A stretch of DNA of 64,000 bases. It comes from Anadara kagoshimensis (lineage: Eukaryota > Mollusca > Bivalvia > Arcoida > Arcidae). The position numbers and the translations under genes were made by a program. Position 1 is the first letter of the stretch, and each line of letters starts with the position of its first letter. The stretch is from contig CM037869.1 in the NCBI GenBank assembly GCA_021292105.1, forward strand, positions 33,206,835 through 33,270,834, written 5' to 3'. Of this stretch, positions 50,785 to 61,320 are shown piece by piece. The notes beneath the pieces were generated by a model. The model saw only the letters and a list, made by a program, of their open reading frames with translations, ran no database searches and was not told the DNA's origin.

Positions 50785-50825
50785 TTCGAGAATTTGACAT
50801 AATTTTGGAATGCGATTTTAAGTCC

Positions 50826-50853
50826 CCCCCCCCCCCAAAAAAAAAAAAAAAAA
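50826..50853. repeat. Poly-C / poly-A homopolymer junction
   Basis: About 13 C then 17 A in a row. May be a real simple repeat or a sequencing/assembly weak point. Confidence 0.8.
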
Positions 50854-50929
50854 CACCGTCATTATCGAGTCATTTTTAACCCAGATAGCAGACTAACGTT
50901 GGGCCAACGTTGGTATATTGTTGTATGGT

Positions 50930-51770
50930 TGGCGTTGGCTAAACAATGTTGGGCCAACATTGGACCAACATAGGATTTCTAACGGTTGGTTAAACAACAC
51001 TGGGCCAACATTGGACCAACATAGGTATTCAAACTGTTAATTAAACAACATTGGGCCAACATAGGTATTTTAACTGTTGGTTAAACAACATTGGGCCAAC
51101 ATGGGTATTCTAACTGTTAATTAAACAGCATTGGGCCAACATTGGACCAACATAGGTATTTTAACTGTTGGTTAAACAACATTGAGCCAACATAGGTATT
51201 TTAACTGTTGGTTAAACAACATTGGGCCAACATGGGTATTTTAACTGTTGGTTAAACAACATTGGGCCAACATAGGTATTTTAACTGTTGGTTAAACAGC
51301 ATTGGGCCAACATAGGTATTTTAACTGTTGGTTAAACAACATTGGGCCAACATAGGTATTTTAACTGTTGGTTAAACAACATTGGGCCAACATAGGTATT
51401 TTAACTGTTGGTTAAACAACATTGAGCCAACATAGGTATTTTAACTGTTGGTTAAACAACATTGGGCCAACATAGGTATTTTAACTGTTGGTTAAACAAC
51501 ATTGGGCCAACATGGGTATTCTAACTGTTAATTAAACAGCATTGGGCCAACATTGGACCAACATAGGTATTTTAACTGTTGGTTAAACAACATTGAGCCA
51601 ACATTAGACCAACATAGGAATTCTAACAGTTAGTTAAACAACATTGGGCCAACGTTAGACCAACATAGGTATTCTAACTGTTGGTTAAACAACATTGGAC
51701 CACCATTGAACCAACATAGGAATTCTAACTATTGGTGTGACAACATTGGGCCAATATTAGACCAACATAG
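50930..51770 (+). repeat. 40-bp tandem array
   Basis: About 20 units, exact 40-bp spacing in the centre (51361-51480), with GTTGGTTAAACAACATTGGG and CCAACATAGGTATTTTAACT. Some units carry an additional CCAACATTGGA insertion, giving longer units at both edges. Confidence 0.9.
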
Positions 51771-51896
51771 ATTGCGAGACTAAGATTACATATCGAATAG
51801 AAAAATACCTGCATATTTTTAGAGATCTAGTATATATAGTTGTTTCATGTCATTTAACAGCAACTTATATACAAATAATTTCGATCTTAATTACAG

Positions 51897-52013
51897 AAGC
51901 TGTTAGAAAGAGAGATTATGTGCAAGTTCGACAGAAAATGAAATTGCAAAAACTGCAAAAGTCTGGTTCAGATTTGCATCCGATAGAAATGGTGGCAGAA
52001 AAAACAGGATAAA
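51897..52013 (+). CDS. Possible terminal exon inside the foldback element
   Basis: After acceptor-like CTTAATTACAG, 38 codons stay open in one frame (EAVRKRDYVQVRQKMKLQK, then SGSDLHPIEMVAEKTG) to TAA. Composition looks coding, but no family was recognised and no partner exon with the required phase was found. Could be part of a lost transposase or captured host exon. Confidence 0.25.
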
Positions 52014-52469
52014 CAAAAATAAATCAGATATGTGATTTAGATAATGAAAAAATAACCAAGATCAATAACTGTAGAAATGAGAAAAAGACACTTTCAAAGT
52101 TTTGTGATAATACTTTGTAATGATGTTTTGTTTGGTTCTGTTTGCATATTAGTAAAGTTAAATTTATGTCAAATTTTTGTACCTTAAATTATTGTAAAGA
52201 AATATTGTTAGTATTGAGCCAGCATCTGTGACATTTCTTTGGAGACATTTAATATAATTAGGATAAATATGTTTTCACTGTCTTTGTAATTGTCACTGGA
52301 TCTTACTGGATCATCGTTACTTTTAAAATTCAAAGAAATTAAAAATGATTTTCGCAGATAAACTGGGGCAGTATTGACAGATATTTTATCGCCAACATGT
52401 TTCAAATGTGGATTTATCGCCCTTATATGGCAAACAAAGTTGTCCTAACATATCTTGCCTGTCTGCCCA

Positions 52470-53160
52470 ATGAAGGGCCACCGTTGGCTGCCATCGTTGG
52501 TCCAATGGTGGCAACTTACATTGGGTCATCGTTGGCATTTATGATTGGTACAACGATACCAGATAAATAAGATAACGTTGGCCCAACATTGGCAGGTTAT
52601 GTTGGCCCATTGTTGGCATTTATGGTTGGTACAATGATGGCCCGCTGAGCAAGATTACGTTGGCCCAACCAATGGCAACTTACGTTGGCCCATTGTTGGC
52701 AGTTTATGTTGGCCCATTGTTGGCAGTTTATGTTGGCCCACTGTTGGCATTTATTGTTGATACAACGATGGCCCGAGGCAAGATAACGTTGGCCAAACAT
52801 TGGTAACTTACGTTGGCCCAACATTGGCCAGTTTATGTTGGCCCATTGTTGGCATTTATGGTTGTACACGATGGCCCGATGAGCAAGATTACGTTGGCCC
52901 AACATTGGCAGTTTATGTTTGGCCCATTGTTGGCATTTATGGTTGGTACAACGATGGCCCGATGAGCAAGCTTACATTGGCCCAACATTGGCAACTTACG
53001 TTGGCCCATCGTTGGCAGTTTACATTGGCCCATCGTTGGCATTTATGTTGGGTACAACGTTGGCCCGATGAGCAAGGTAACGTTGGCCCAATGATGGCAG
53101 CTAACGTAGGGCCAACAAACCCAACAACAACGGGCCAACGTTGGCCCAACATATGTTTGC
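52470..53160 (+). repeat. TTGGCCCAAC/TTGGCCCATC array, higher-order
   Basis: Units of about 28-32 bp (ACGTTGGCCCAACATTGGCA, TTATGTTGGCCCATTGTTGG) are grouped into higher-order blocks ending TTGGTACAACGATGGCCCGA then TGAGCAAG, repeated about five times. Confidence 0.85.
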
Positions 53161-53264
53161 TATCTGTGTTCTTACTACAATTTGCATTTTATGTTGAATT
53201 ACTATGAATGTTACACAAGTTTTTCCATTTTGAGTCGCGGAAGTTGAATTGGAAAGATTAAACA

Positions 53265-54035
53265 TGTCCTGAGATAATTAACCATTTCAGTGTGACCTTG
53301 ACCTTTGAACGAATGACCTTCGTTCATATATCATAATAATCTTTAGGCAAATGCTTACAATATTCTGATATAATCTTTATACATGTAGTTCGAGATAACG
53401 AGATTCAACTGCAGTTTTCAAGATAAATAACATTTAAGTATTCATTTGCATCTCTAACCTTGACCCTTGATCTTCATTCATATATCAAAATGACCATTGT
53501 ACCATTACCTACAATATTCTAACAGTCTAATATACGCGCCTATACAAAAAGTTGATAGTTTTGCAGATAATTAACCATTTCCGTATATTTGTGCATCTAT
53601 GACCTTGATTATGACTTTTTTACCCCACAATGATCTATGCATCAAAATGATCGTTATGCCAATACATACAATGTAATAAAGTGAAAATCCCATGCCAAAA
53701 TCAACTGAAATAAATAACAATAAATAGCAAAAACTCCATACAATTATCTTCAGCCGTTGTTAATTTTCACAATTAATGTCTCATTTTACGCAAAAAACGT
53801 GTAATCTAATTTTCGTCCGATTTTCATGAAAAACACAATTTTTATGTTCCCAAATTTTTTGCCTTTTAGCTATTTAAGCAACGACAGCCGTCTTCTTGGG
53901 CATGGCAAAACCCCGAACACAGTTATGAAAGCCCGTTATCCAGGCATGATAATCATCACCAAGTCTCAAATTTGGCCCAGTAGATTAAAATGCAATGTTT
54001 ACACACGACGCACAACAAACGGTGATAGATAGCAA
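53265..54035 (+). mobile_element. Minisatellite element type 1, decayed copy E, 3' end joined to a SINE
   Basis: Three to four worn core units (GTGTGACCTTGACCTTTGAA near 53292) and the type-1 3' unique part (ACGCAAAAAACGTGTAATCT, CATGAAAAACACAATTTT, CCCCGAACACAGTTATGAAA). It ends at GATAGATAGCAATAGCTCA, where copies A and B go on to their 3' hairpin; here a SINE-A begins instead. Confidence 0.7.
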
Positions 54036-54365
54036 TAGCTCAGTTGGTAGAGTGCTCGCTCCGTAAGTGGAAGGTTGTGGGTTCTAACCCCGACCGGATC
54101 TGACCCAAGACTTGAAAATGGGTAGCGACTGTTCTTTCGCCAAGCGTTCGGCATTACGAAATGAAAGTCACGGTTCTTTCGGATGGGAACTAAAAATAAA
54201 CGAGGTCCCGTGTCACGGTGTGCTTGGCACGCTAAAGAACCCTGCTGTATAATGCCATCAGCACAATGCACAGGCAAATTTTTTGCATTTTCGCCTATAG
54301 CTGGCGACGTCTCGATATAAGTGAAATATTATCGACTGGGACTTTAAACACCATTACTCACTCAT
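54036..54365 (+). mobile_element. SINE-A copy fused to element E
   Basis: AGCTCAGTTGGTAGAGTGCT, GTGGGTTCTAACCCC, GACCCAAGACTTGAAAATGG, TGTCACGGTGTGCTTGGCAC, AACCCTGCTGTATAATGCC, ends ATAAGTGAAATATTATCGAC and TAAACACCATTACTCAC. Close to the 37.6-kb copy. Confidence 0.85.
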
Positions 54366-55934
54366 TCACCCGAACCTTTGACCCTTAGATCAATGAGGTT
54401 ACTAGGTCAAATCATAGAAAAACATTGTTAGCCTTCTAGTCACTGCATTTAAATTATTCATCCAACCTTCATCAAACTTATCCAAAATGATCAACATGAC
54501 CAAATTTACGTCTGTTGTATATATAGGTCATTGGGGACAAATTATTGGGACACTAGATAAAATCATTGAAAATAATTGTTAACTCTCTAGTCACCAAAAT
54601 TTTCATCCAACCTTTATCAAACTTACCCAGAATGATCTTCATGACCAAATTCTACATCAAGTGTGTACATGTATATGGGTCATGTTGGGCTAATATGTAG
54701 GTCACTAGGTCAAATCATAACAAATCTTGTGTACCCTTTATACACCACATTTTTCATCCAACCTTCATCAAACTTTCCCTGAATGATCTTCTTGACCAAA
54801 TCTGTATAACGTGTGTTTATGGGTCATCTTTGTTCAATGCGTAGGTCACTAGGTCGAATCATAGAATATTTTCAACCCTCTAGACATCACATTTTTCATC
54901 CAACCTTTATCAAACTTTCCCTGAATGATCTTCTTGACCATATCTTTATGGGTCATCTTTGTTCATTAAGTAAGTCACAAGGTCGAATCAAAGAATGTCA
55001 ACCCTCTAGACATCACATTTTTCATCAAACTTTCCCCGAATGATCTTCTTGATCAAATCTGTATAAAGTGTGTTTATGGGTCATCTTTGTTCATTAAGTA
55101 GGTCACTAGGTCGAATCATAGAAGAATATTTTCAACCCTCTAGACATCACATTTATTCCATTCTTCATCAAACTTTCCCTGAATGATCTTCTTCACCATA
55201 TCTTTATGAGTCATCTTTGTTCACTAAGTAAGTCACAAGGTCGAATCAAAGAATGTCAACCCTCTAGACATCACATTTTTCATCAAACTTTCCCTGAATG
55301 ATCTTCTTGATCAAATCTGTATAAAGTGTGTTTATGGGTCATCTTTGTTCATTAAGTAGGTCACTAGGTCAAATCATAGAATAATATTTTCAACCCTCTA
55401 GACATCACATTTATTCCATTCTTCATCAAACTTACCTAGAATGATCTTTGTCATAATATAGGTCATGTTGGGCCAATAAGTAGGTCACTAGGTCAAATAA
55501 TAATAATTATCTCTCATCACCTCATTATTTATCTATTCTTCATTAAACTTATCCAGAATGATTTTCATGATCACTTCTATGCCAAGTGTGTATATAGGTC
55601 ATGTTAGGCCAATAAGTAAGTCACTAGGTCAAATCAAGAAAAACATTGTTAACCCTCTAGACATCACATTTTTCAGCTAACCTTCACCAAACTTGCCCAG
55701 AATGATCTTCATGACCAAATCTATGTAAAGTGTGTATATGGGTCATGTTGGGCCACTGTTACTGACAGTAGGTAACTACCGGTAGGTCAAATCATAGAAA
55801 AACCTTGTTAACACTACAGAATTCATTTTTATTGAAGAACTGTATTAATCCTCTATGTACATTACATTTTTGGAAAAAAATGTGCATAAATAAATTTATT
55901 CTCAGGTGAGCACCAGGGCCTCATGACCCTCTTG
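54366..55934 (-). mobile_element. Minisatellite element type 3 (AGGTCACTAGGTCA core)
   Basis: On the minus strand it begins CAAGAGGGTCATGAGGCCCT then GGTGCTCACCTGAG, the same 5' terminus as type-1 elements. The core has about ten units of 128-145 bp: on the + strand TAGGTCACTAGGTCAAATCA, CCCTCTAGACATCACATTTT, CATCAAACTT.CC.GAATGATC and GTGTNTATGGGTCAT. The far end near 54366 is not clear. Confidence 0.65.
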
Positions 55935-56064
55935 CTACAGAACCCTGATAAACACATGCTGATTGGTCCTACATTTATGTTTGAGACAGACTGAACTATT
56001 TAAGGAATTATTATCATCTAAGGCTCAGTTGCCAAGTGATAAAAAATGGTAACTTACCAATCAC

Positions 56065-56205
56065 AATGGCTCTTATTGTCTAGGTTTGAACCGCATTCTG
56101 GACATGCTAGTTTGAGAAAGTTTGTTAGTTTGTTTGCCAAAGGTTAGTATATTTCTCCAGCACTGGTTTCACAACTACATGTATCTCTGAACTACTTGCC
56201 TCATT
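56065..56205 (+). mobile_element. SINE-C fragment
   Basis: GGTTTGAACCGCATTCTGGA, GAGAAAGTTTGTTAGTTTG, TTGCCAAAGGTTAGTATATT and TCTCCAGCACTGGTTTC. Confidence 0.5.
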
Positions 56206-56215
56206 GCTGGCTTGG

Positions 56216-56390
56216 ACTAATAGAACCTTACACCAGTAACAGTATCTCAAACTCAATGTCCAGAACTCGCTACATCAAAACGATCATTGTATCAATACTT
56301 ATGATCATTTTGATGTATAGAAAAAGGTCATGGGTTCAAAGGTCAAGGTCACAGATGTGAAACAATACCGAAATGGTTAATTATCTCATG
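56216..56390 (-). repeat. Fragments of repeat H and of one type-1 core unit
   Basis: 56216-56275 holds CTTACACCAGTAACAGTATC and CAAACTCAATGTCCAGAACT from family H. 56276-56390 on the minus strand is a type-1 core unit (TGTGACCTTGACCTTTGAAC, CCATGACCTTTTTCTATACA). Two unrelated fragments are joined. Confidence 0.55.
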
Positions 56391-56424
56391 TGTGATAAAT
56401 AAAACTCCATTGATCCACTCCACT

Positions 56425-56800
56425 TACTAGGAGACCGCGGTGGCCTAATGGATAAGACATCAGTCATCAAATCCAGGGTCTCTCTCCGCTGTGAGTTCGA
56501 TTCCCGCTCAGACCACATGTGGGAAAGTGAATTTTTCTTGTCATTGGCCTTTACTGATTCACCTGGTATCAGTATAATGGACTGAGGGAGTGATACACTT
56601 GTCTGCGGCATACTGACTGTGAGCTAGCATGTTAAAAGTTGCCCTGAGTGCGCGCTAGTACAAGGCAGACCATACAACACGTTTACACTTCACATGCATA
56701 CACAAAAATGTTCATAGATTAATAAAATAGTTCTCGTTGCGAATAGATAGAAAATTGCTGATGATACGTTAAGCAACATTCAACCAACCATCCACTCCAC
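56425..56800 (+). mobile_element. SINE-B copy, best preserved
   Basis: GACCGCGGTGGCCTAATGGA, TAAGACATCAGTCATC, box B-like GTTCGATTCCC, CACATGTGGGAAAGTGAATT, CCTTTACTGATTCACCTGGT, end ATTGCTGATGATACGTTAAG then CAACATTCAACC. The tRNA-derived head is distinct from SINE-A. Confidence 0.75.
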
Positions 56801-56879
56801 TTACTGATCATGCATCCACAGATAACAACAACACTGTACAAAATTGTTTAATGAAGACTTTTATCTGATAAAAATTTCT

Positions 56880-58124
56880 TTATAATCTAAAAATGTTCAT
56901 ATGATCCTTCCAAATCAAATACTGTAAAGCATTTAAGTATTTATGTTTGTCATTTTCATACTGTTTCAACTGCCATCTGTTTTTCCAATTCTCCAGATAT
57001 TTCTCAAGTATATCACCCCTATGTCCCAGTAATAATGGACATGATTTTATGTCTTCTTTACTAAAACCCTGCTCTATTAAAAAATCGAAATTTTTCCTAA
57101 TTTTTTTCGGGTTAGTCCGCCATTTATCGGGGAGACCAAATGAGAGAACTTCATCAGTTCTGATGTTAAGTAACTTTGCTAGCTCCAGGTGTGATACAAG
57201 TCTTTCAAAATAAAAAGTTTCTAATTTCACTAATTGAGTTATGACGCGCTTTTGGACATTAGCCTTCTCTGTCATTTCAACTACCTCTAATATGGATTCC
57301 ATTCTTCCTCTTTTCAAAACATAAATATGATTTACAATATCATTTGATGGAATGTTGTGTTCTAATAAAAATTCCAGTTTCTCAGCTAACCTTTCCCATT
57401 CCATTTTCTTCATCATGTGAAATGTTGTTAAATGTTTTATGTCAACGCCTAAGATTAAAGTCAAAAGATCATATTTATTTTTATTATATACATGTATTTT
57501 TAATTTTTTTATACTTTCATTTTGTAGTTTTTCATTTTTCTTTTCTCCTTCTGGCATTAAAGTAGAATTCATTTTCTCTGTTTCAAAATCCTGGAGAATC
57601 CACGGCCAAAGTTTAACCTCAGGTAATGAAAGTTGAAAAGAATTTATTTTTTGTATTGCTTCTACAGAAAAATCCAACAACCAGAAATTGCTCTTAATTT
57701 CTTTCATTTTAACACCAGATTCCAAAAGTAAATAAACTTTCTTTAAAAACTTTGGAATTTCCGAGATTCCCTGAAAATATTTTTGCTCCTTTTCATAGTG
57801 CTTAAATTCATCTGTCGTGAGATCAAAAACTGCCTGAATTAATTCTCTCCTCTGTCTAAACCCAAACTTATCACAGATCCAGTTATCTGCTGTCAATTCC
57901 AATTCTTTGATAGTAGTCTTAATAAGAGTAACTATGAAATCTGGGTGTATCACTTCAAAATCAATCTCTTTGAGAGCAGTAACTACTTCCAGGAGCTGTC
58001 TATGATTCATAGTAATCAAACTGAGACATGCTTTAGCCTTTTCCACAGAACATCCGCCTTGCACTAGAAGAAGCAAATTACTACGTGCTCTATAAATCTT
58101 CGTCTTTGTAGGCTTGATACCACC
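56880..58124 (-). CDS. mTERF-family protein, copy 2, large exon
   Basis: Acceptor TATTACAG ends at 58125; coding begins GGIKPTKTKIYRARSNLL in the same phase as copy 1 exon 2 and runs 414 codons to a stop at 56880-56882. By eye about half the residues match copy 1, with long identical stretches such as EHNIPSNDIVNHIYVL and EDIKSCPLLLGH. The last ~10 residues differ (KDHMNIFRL) because indels shift the copy-1 tail out of frame. The ORF open from TTG at 58076 is only part of the exon. No exon 1 was found up to 64000, so the gene is incomplete here or lacks its presequence. Confidence 0.8.
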   Translation of the reverse strand, partial: GGIKPTKTKIYRARSNLLLLVQGGCSVEKAKACLSLITMNHRQLLEVVTALKEIDFEVIHPDFIVTLIKTTIKELELTADNWICDKFGFRQRRELIQAVFDLTTDEFKHYEKEQKYFQGISEIPKFLKKVYLLLESGVKMKEIKSNFWLLDFSVEAIQKINSFQLSLPEVKLWPWILQDFETEKMNSTLMPEGEKKNEKLQNESIKKLKIHVYNKNKYDLLTLILGVDIKHLTTFHMMKKMEWERLAEKLEFLLEHNIPSNDIVNHIYVLKRGRMESILEVVEMTEKANVQKRVITQLVKLETFYFERLVSHLELAKLLNIRTDEVLSFGLPDKWRTNPKKIRKNFDFLIEQGFSKEDIKSCPLLLGHRGDILEKYLENWKNRWQLKQYENDKHKYLNALQYLIWKDHMNIFRL

Positions 58125-58734
58125 CTGTAATAGTATAATAAAATATTACTTTAACAAGCAGATCTAAACATTGTACTGAATGTTCCTGAAGTATTTACTT
58201 ACTTGGTAATGTTTATACTGCACTGATGTTTACATAGTTTCTAGACTAGGCACATTTTCAGAAAAGTGGTTGTTTTAGAGGAAAAGGCATTTTTAGTAAA
58301 AGCAAACCATATATCCTTCTTACCTAATTTGGGTGTGCTGAGTTCGAAAATGGTGGATACCAAGCTGAAAAATTGCACTTAGTGGGTCAAAATTAAAACA
58401 CAAAATGGCCACTAAAATCAAAATGCTTTGTTGCACGAAACTTTATATAGAAGTTGTTTTAGTAGCAAGAAACAGCTATTAATCAAAGATTGTAATATTT
58501 CAAGGTTTTACTTGGGTGTTAATGAGCAGAAAATTTAAACTAAAGGCCTATGGGACTTATTGCTCAACTGAAAATATTTGGGAGATTCTAAAATTTTAGG
58601 GGCAACAACACCTTCATTGATTTATTTATCATATACAACATTTGCTACAGAGTTAGATCTTGACCCGCAGCATGTTGATTATTTCTGCGACTTGTATGTA
58701 TTTATCTATAATACTTTAACAAAAACACCAAAAA
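58125..58734. other. mTERF copy-2 intron: nothing recognised
   Basis: Starts with TGTAATAGTATAATA, also found beside copy-1 exon 2 (TGCAATAGTATAATA), so the intron end was duplicated with the exon. Similarity then fades. No exon-1-like presequence ORF on the minus strand. Confidence 0.35.
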
Positions 58735-59019
58735 AATCAAAGCACCAATGATGCTGACCAAACAGGGAAATTGGATCTTGATCTGACTATAAATAAACTG
58801 CATTGTCTGCAATTTCAAAGCATTAAGTCAAAGAAAAGCAATTTAATTTTAACATCAGTCAAAGATCTTGTTCTAATTTCTTCTCTAAATGTTTTTCAGA
58901 GACTAAAAAACAATCTTTATTAAATATTTTAAACATGTGAATATAGATTATAAAGTCATTAATTTTAATGAGATGACATGAACTGTCACTGTTGAGTCAG
59001 ACCAGTGTTTCAGCCAGGA

Positions 59020-60425
59020 TTTCATAAGGGTAGGGTGCTGTTGTAACAATGGTCATCTGAGATTAAGGTCAAAAGGCTTTGCAAACTTAGTAGAGCTTGA
59101 AGGTAGGTCAAGGTCAATTAGCTTTGCAAACTTAGTAGAATTTCATGTCCTGATAATATATATCAAATTTCAAGCCTTAATGGTATTTATTAAATGAAAA
59201 AAGATATTTTAAAGTTTTACATTCTACTTAAGGTCACTTCACCTTGAATATAGGTCAAGGTCAACCAGTTTCCCAAAATTGGTAGAACTTTTTGTTCTGA
59301 TGCCATATGAAGTTTCAAGCTCTAAGGCCTTTTGGTTGATGACAAAAGAAGAGGTTTTCAGGTTTCACTTAATTAGGTCACTGTGACCTTGAAGGTAGGT
59401 CAAGGTAACTCACTTCACAAACTTGGAAGAACTTCATGTCCTGATGCTATTGTGAAGTTTCAAGCTGTATGTGAAGTTTCAAGCAACAAGCCTTTTAGTT
59501 CATAACAAAAAGATGTTGCAAGTATTTACTTTTGGTCACTATGACCTTGAAAGTAGGTCAATGTCTACCATCTTTGCAAATTTAGTAAAGCTTTATGTCC
59601 CGATTCTATATATGAAGTCTGGCCATTCTAGTCATTTCCGCTCATGACAAAGTGTTTTTAGTTTAACTTTTACTTAAGGTCACCATGACCTTGAATAAAG
59701 GTCAAGATAAACTAGCTTCCAATAGTTGGTAGACCTTTTTTGTTTCCTGCTCTTAGGGCTTTTGGTTCGTGAAAAGAAGACATTAAGGTTTTACTACTTC
59801 AGGTCACTGTGACCTTGAATGTAGGTCAAGATCAACCACCTTTGCAACTTATTAAAGCCTTATCTCCTGATGCTTTGTACATGTATATGGAGTTTCAAGC
59901 TCCTAGACCTTTCAATTCATGACAAGAAGATGTTTTAACTTCTTTAGGTCAATGTGATCTTAAATGTAGGTCAAGGTCAACCAATTTTGCATACTTGTGG
60001 TCTTTTTTGTTCTAATGCTTTATATAAAGTTTCAAGGTCATAGTCCTTTTGTTTTATGAAAAGATGTTTAAAGATCTTGTTATTTTAGCTTACTGTGACC
60101 TTAAATGTAGGTCAAGGCCAACCATCTTTGCAAACTTGGTCGACCTTTTTGTCCTGATGCAATATATGAAGTTTCAAGCTCGTATCCCTTTTGGTTCGTG
60201 ACAAGAATATGTTTAAAGGTTTCATTACTTTAGGTCACTGTGACCTTGAAGGTCAACCAATTTTCACAAACTTAAAAGGGTTTTGCTCAAGGAACATCTA
60301 TATCCGCTTTTACTATCAATGGTTCACTGGTTCTAGAGAAGAAGTTGAAAATGTTTATGACGCAGGCAGCACAACAGAAAAACAACTATCACTATAGATC
60401 ACCTTCAGGTTTTTGCTCGGGTGAC
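59020..60425 (-). mobile_element. Minisatellite element type 2, - copy
   Basis: Read on the minus strand it starts GGTCACCCGAGCAAAAACCT (60425 downward), has GGTGATCTATAGTGATAG, and runs through about nine TTGACCTTGACCTACAT... / TTCAAGGTCACAGTGACCTA units. Same element type as 27575-29099. Confidence 0.65.
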
Positions 60426-60570
60426 CAGAAAAGGTAATTTTACACATGGAAAGGGACTGTCTATTTTTTAATATCCCAATGGGAAACGGTGTTATTTCTA
60501 AAATGTAAAATATACTTGCAAAATTGATTGTTACATTTTACATGTAATTTTTACCATTCCAAATGAACCG

Positions 60571-60774
60571 TGATAATATTGTATATTTTTTAATTGTTTC
60601 AAAAATATAAAAAAGATACTAAAAGAAAAATTATCAATGAAAAGGGAATATAAATCAATATGATGTACTTTATGATAATATTGTATATTTTTTAATTGTT
60701 TCAAAAATATAAAAAAGATACTAAAAGAAAAATTATCAATGAAAAGGGAATATAAATCAATATGATGTACTTTA
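60571..60774 (+). repeat. Two identical 102-bp tandem copies
   Basis: TGATAATATTGTATATTTTT starts at 60571 and 60673; the two 102-bp units appear identical by eye, ending GATGTACTTTA. Very recent duplication or assembly artefact. Confidence 0.9.
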
Positions 60775-61061
60775 TTTAAAGTGTATTTTATCTTACATTC
60801 ATCAAATAAAAATATCATTTGCAAATAAAATGGGCAAATAGTTACTTCCCTTTAAGGCATCTATATTTAAACTGTCTACTGGAAATACTAATTCAATTAT
60901 TTAAAGTTTACTTATTATTATTTGGTTACTTTATTAAAACAATGTCAATAATATATCCGAGCATCAGCTTTGTTCTACTACATCAACGGTGCTCTAGAAA
61001 TCGGAAGAACTTCAGAAAGCACAATAACTTGTTTTCCAGCATGGCCACATCATATGTGAAA

Positions 61062-61319
61062 TAAAGTAATATGGCTTCATGAAAAGAAATTAAGGGTTGT
61101 AGAAACCATGAATCAAACTACTGACAACAACTTTAATTGGATATTCACTGTAAAATGATCTAATAGGGATTTACAGGGTAAATACAATTTTAAAGTAATA
61201 TGGCTTCATGAAAAGAAATTAAGGGTTGTAGAAACCATGAATCAAACTACTGACAACAACTTTAATTGGATATTCACTGTAAAATGATCTAATAGGGATT
61301 AACAGGGTAAATACAATTT
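61062..61319 (+). repeat. Two near-identical 129-bp tandem copies
   Basis: TAAAGTAATATGGCTTCATG starts at 61062 and 61191; the units differ by about one base (GGGATTTACAGGG against GGGATTAACAGGG). Confidence 0.9.
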
Positions 61320-61320
61320 T

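Larger units (their letters stand above)
50882..53166. mobile_element. Foldback-like DNA element with minisatellite inverted termini
   Basis: Ends CAGATAGCAGACTAACGTTG (left) and, reverse complement, CAGATAGCAAACATATGTTG (right), both followed by GGCCAACGTTGG: 28 of 32 bases match. Left array 50900-51770 has 40-bp units (TTGGTTAAACAACATTGGGC...); right array 52470-53160 has TTGGCCCAACATTGGCA-type units in the opposite sense. About 0.7 kb of non-repetitive sequence lies between. TTAA at 50876-50879 adjoins the left end; the right side reads TTCT, so a TTAA target site is possible but eroded. Confidence 0.7.
58735..61320 (-). repeat. Inverted-duplication arm 2
   Basis: Reverse complement of 26285-29419, with the same order of landmarks. 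It lacks the 177-bp array of arm 1 and has its own local duplications at 60571-60774 and 61062-61319. Confidence 0.75.

Noticed and set aside
52597-53207. Long ORFs on both strands in the TTGGCCCAAC array (Trp/Asn/Cys-rich)
   Set aside because: Open only because the minisatellite lacks stop codons; both strands are open and no domain is present.
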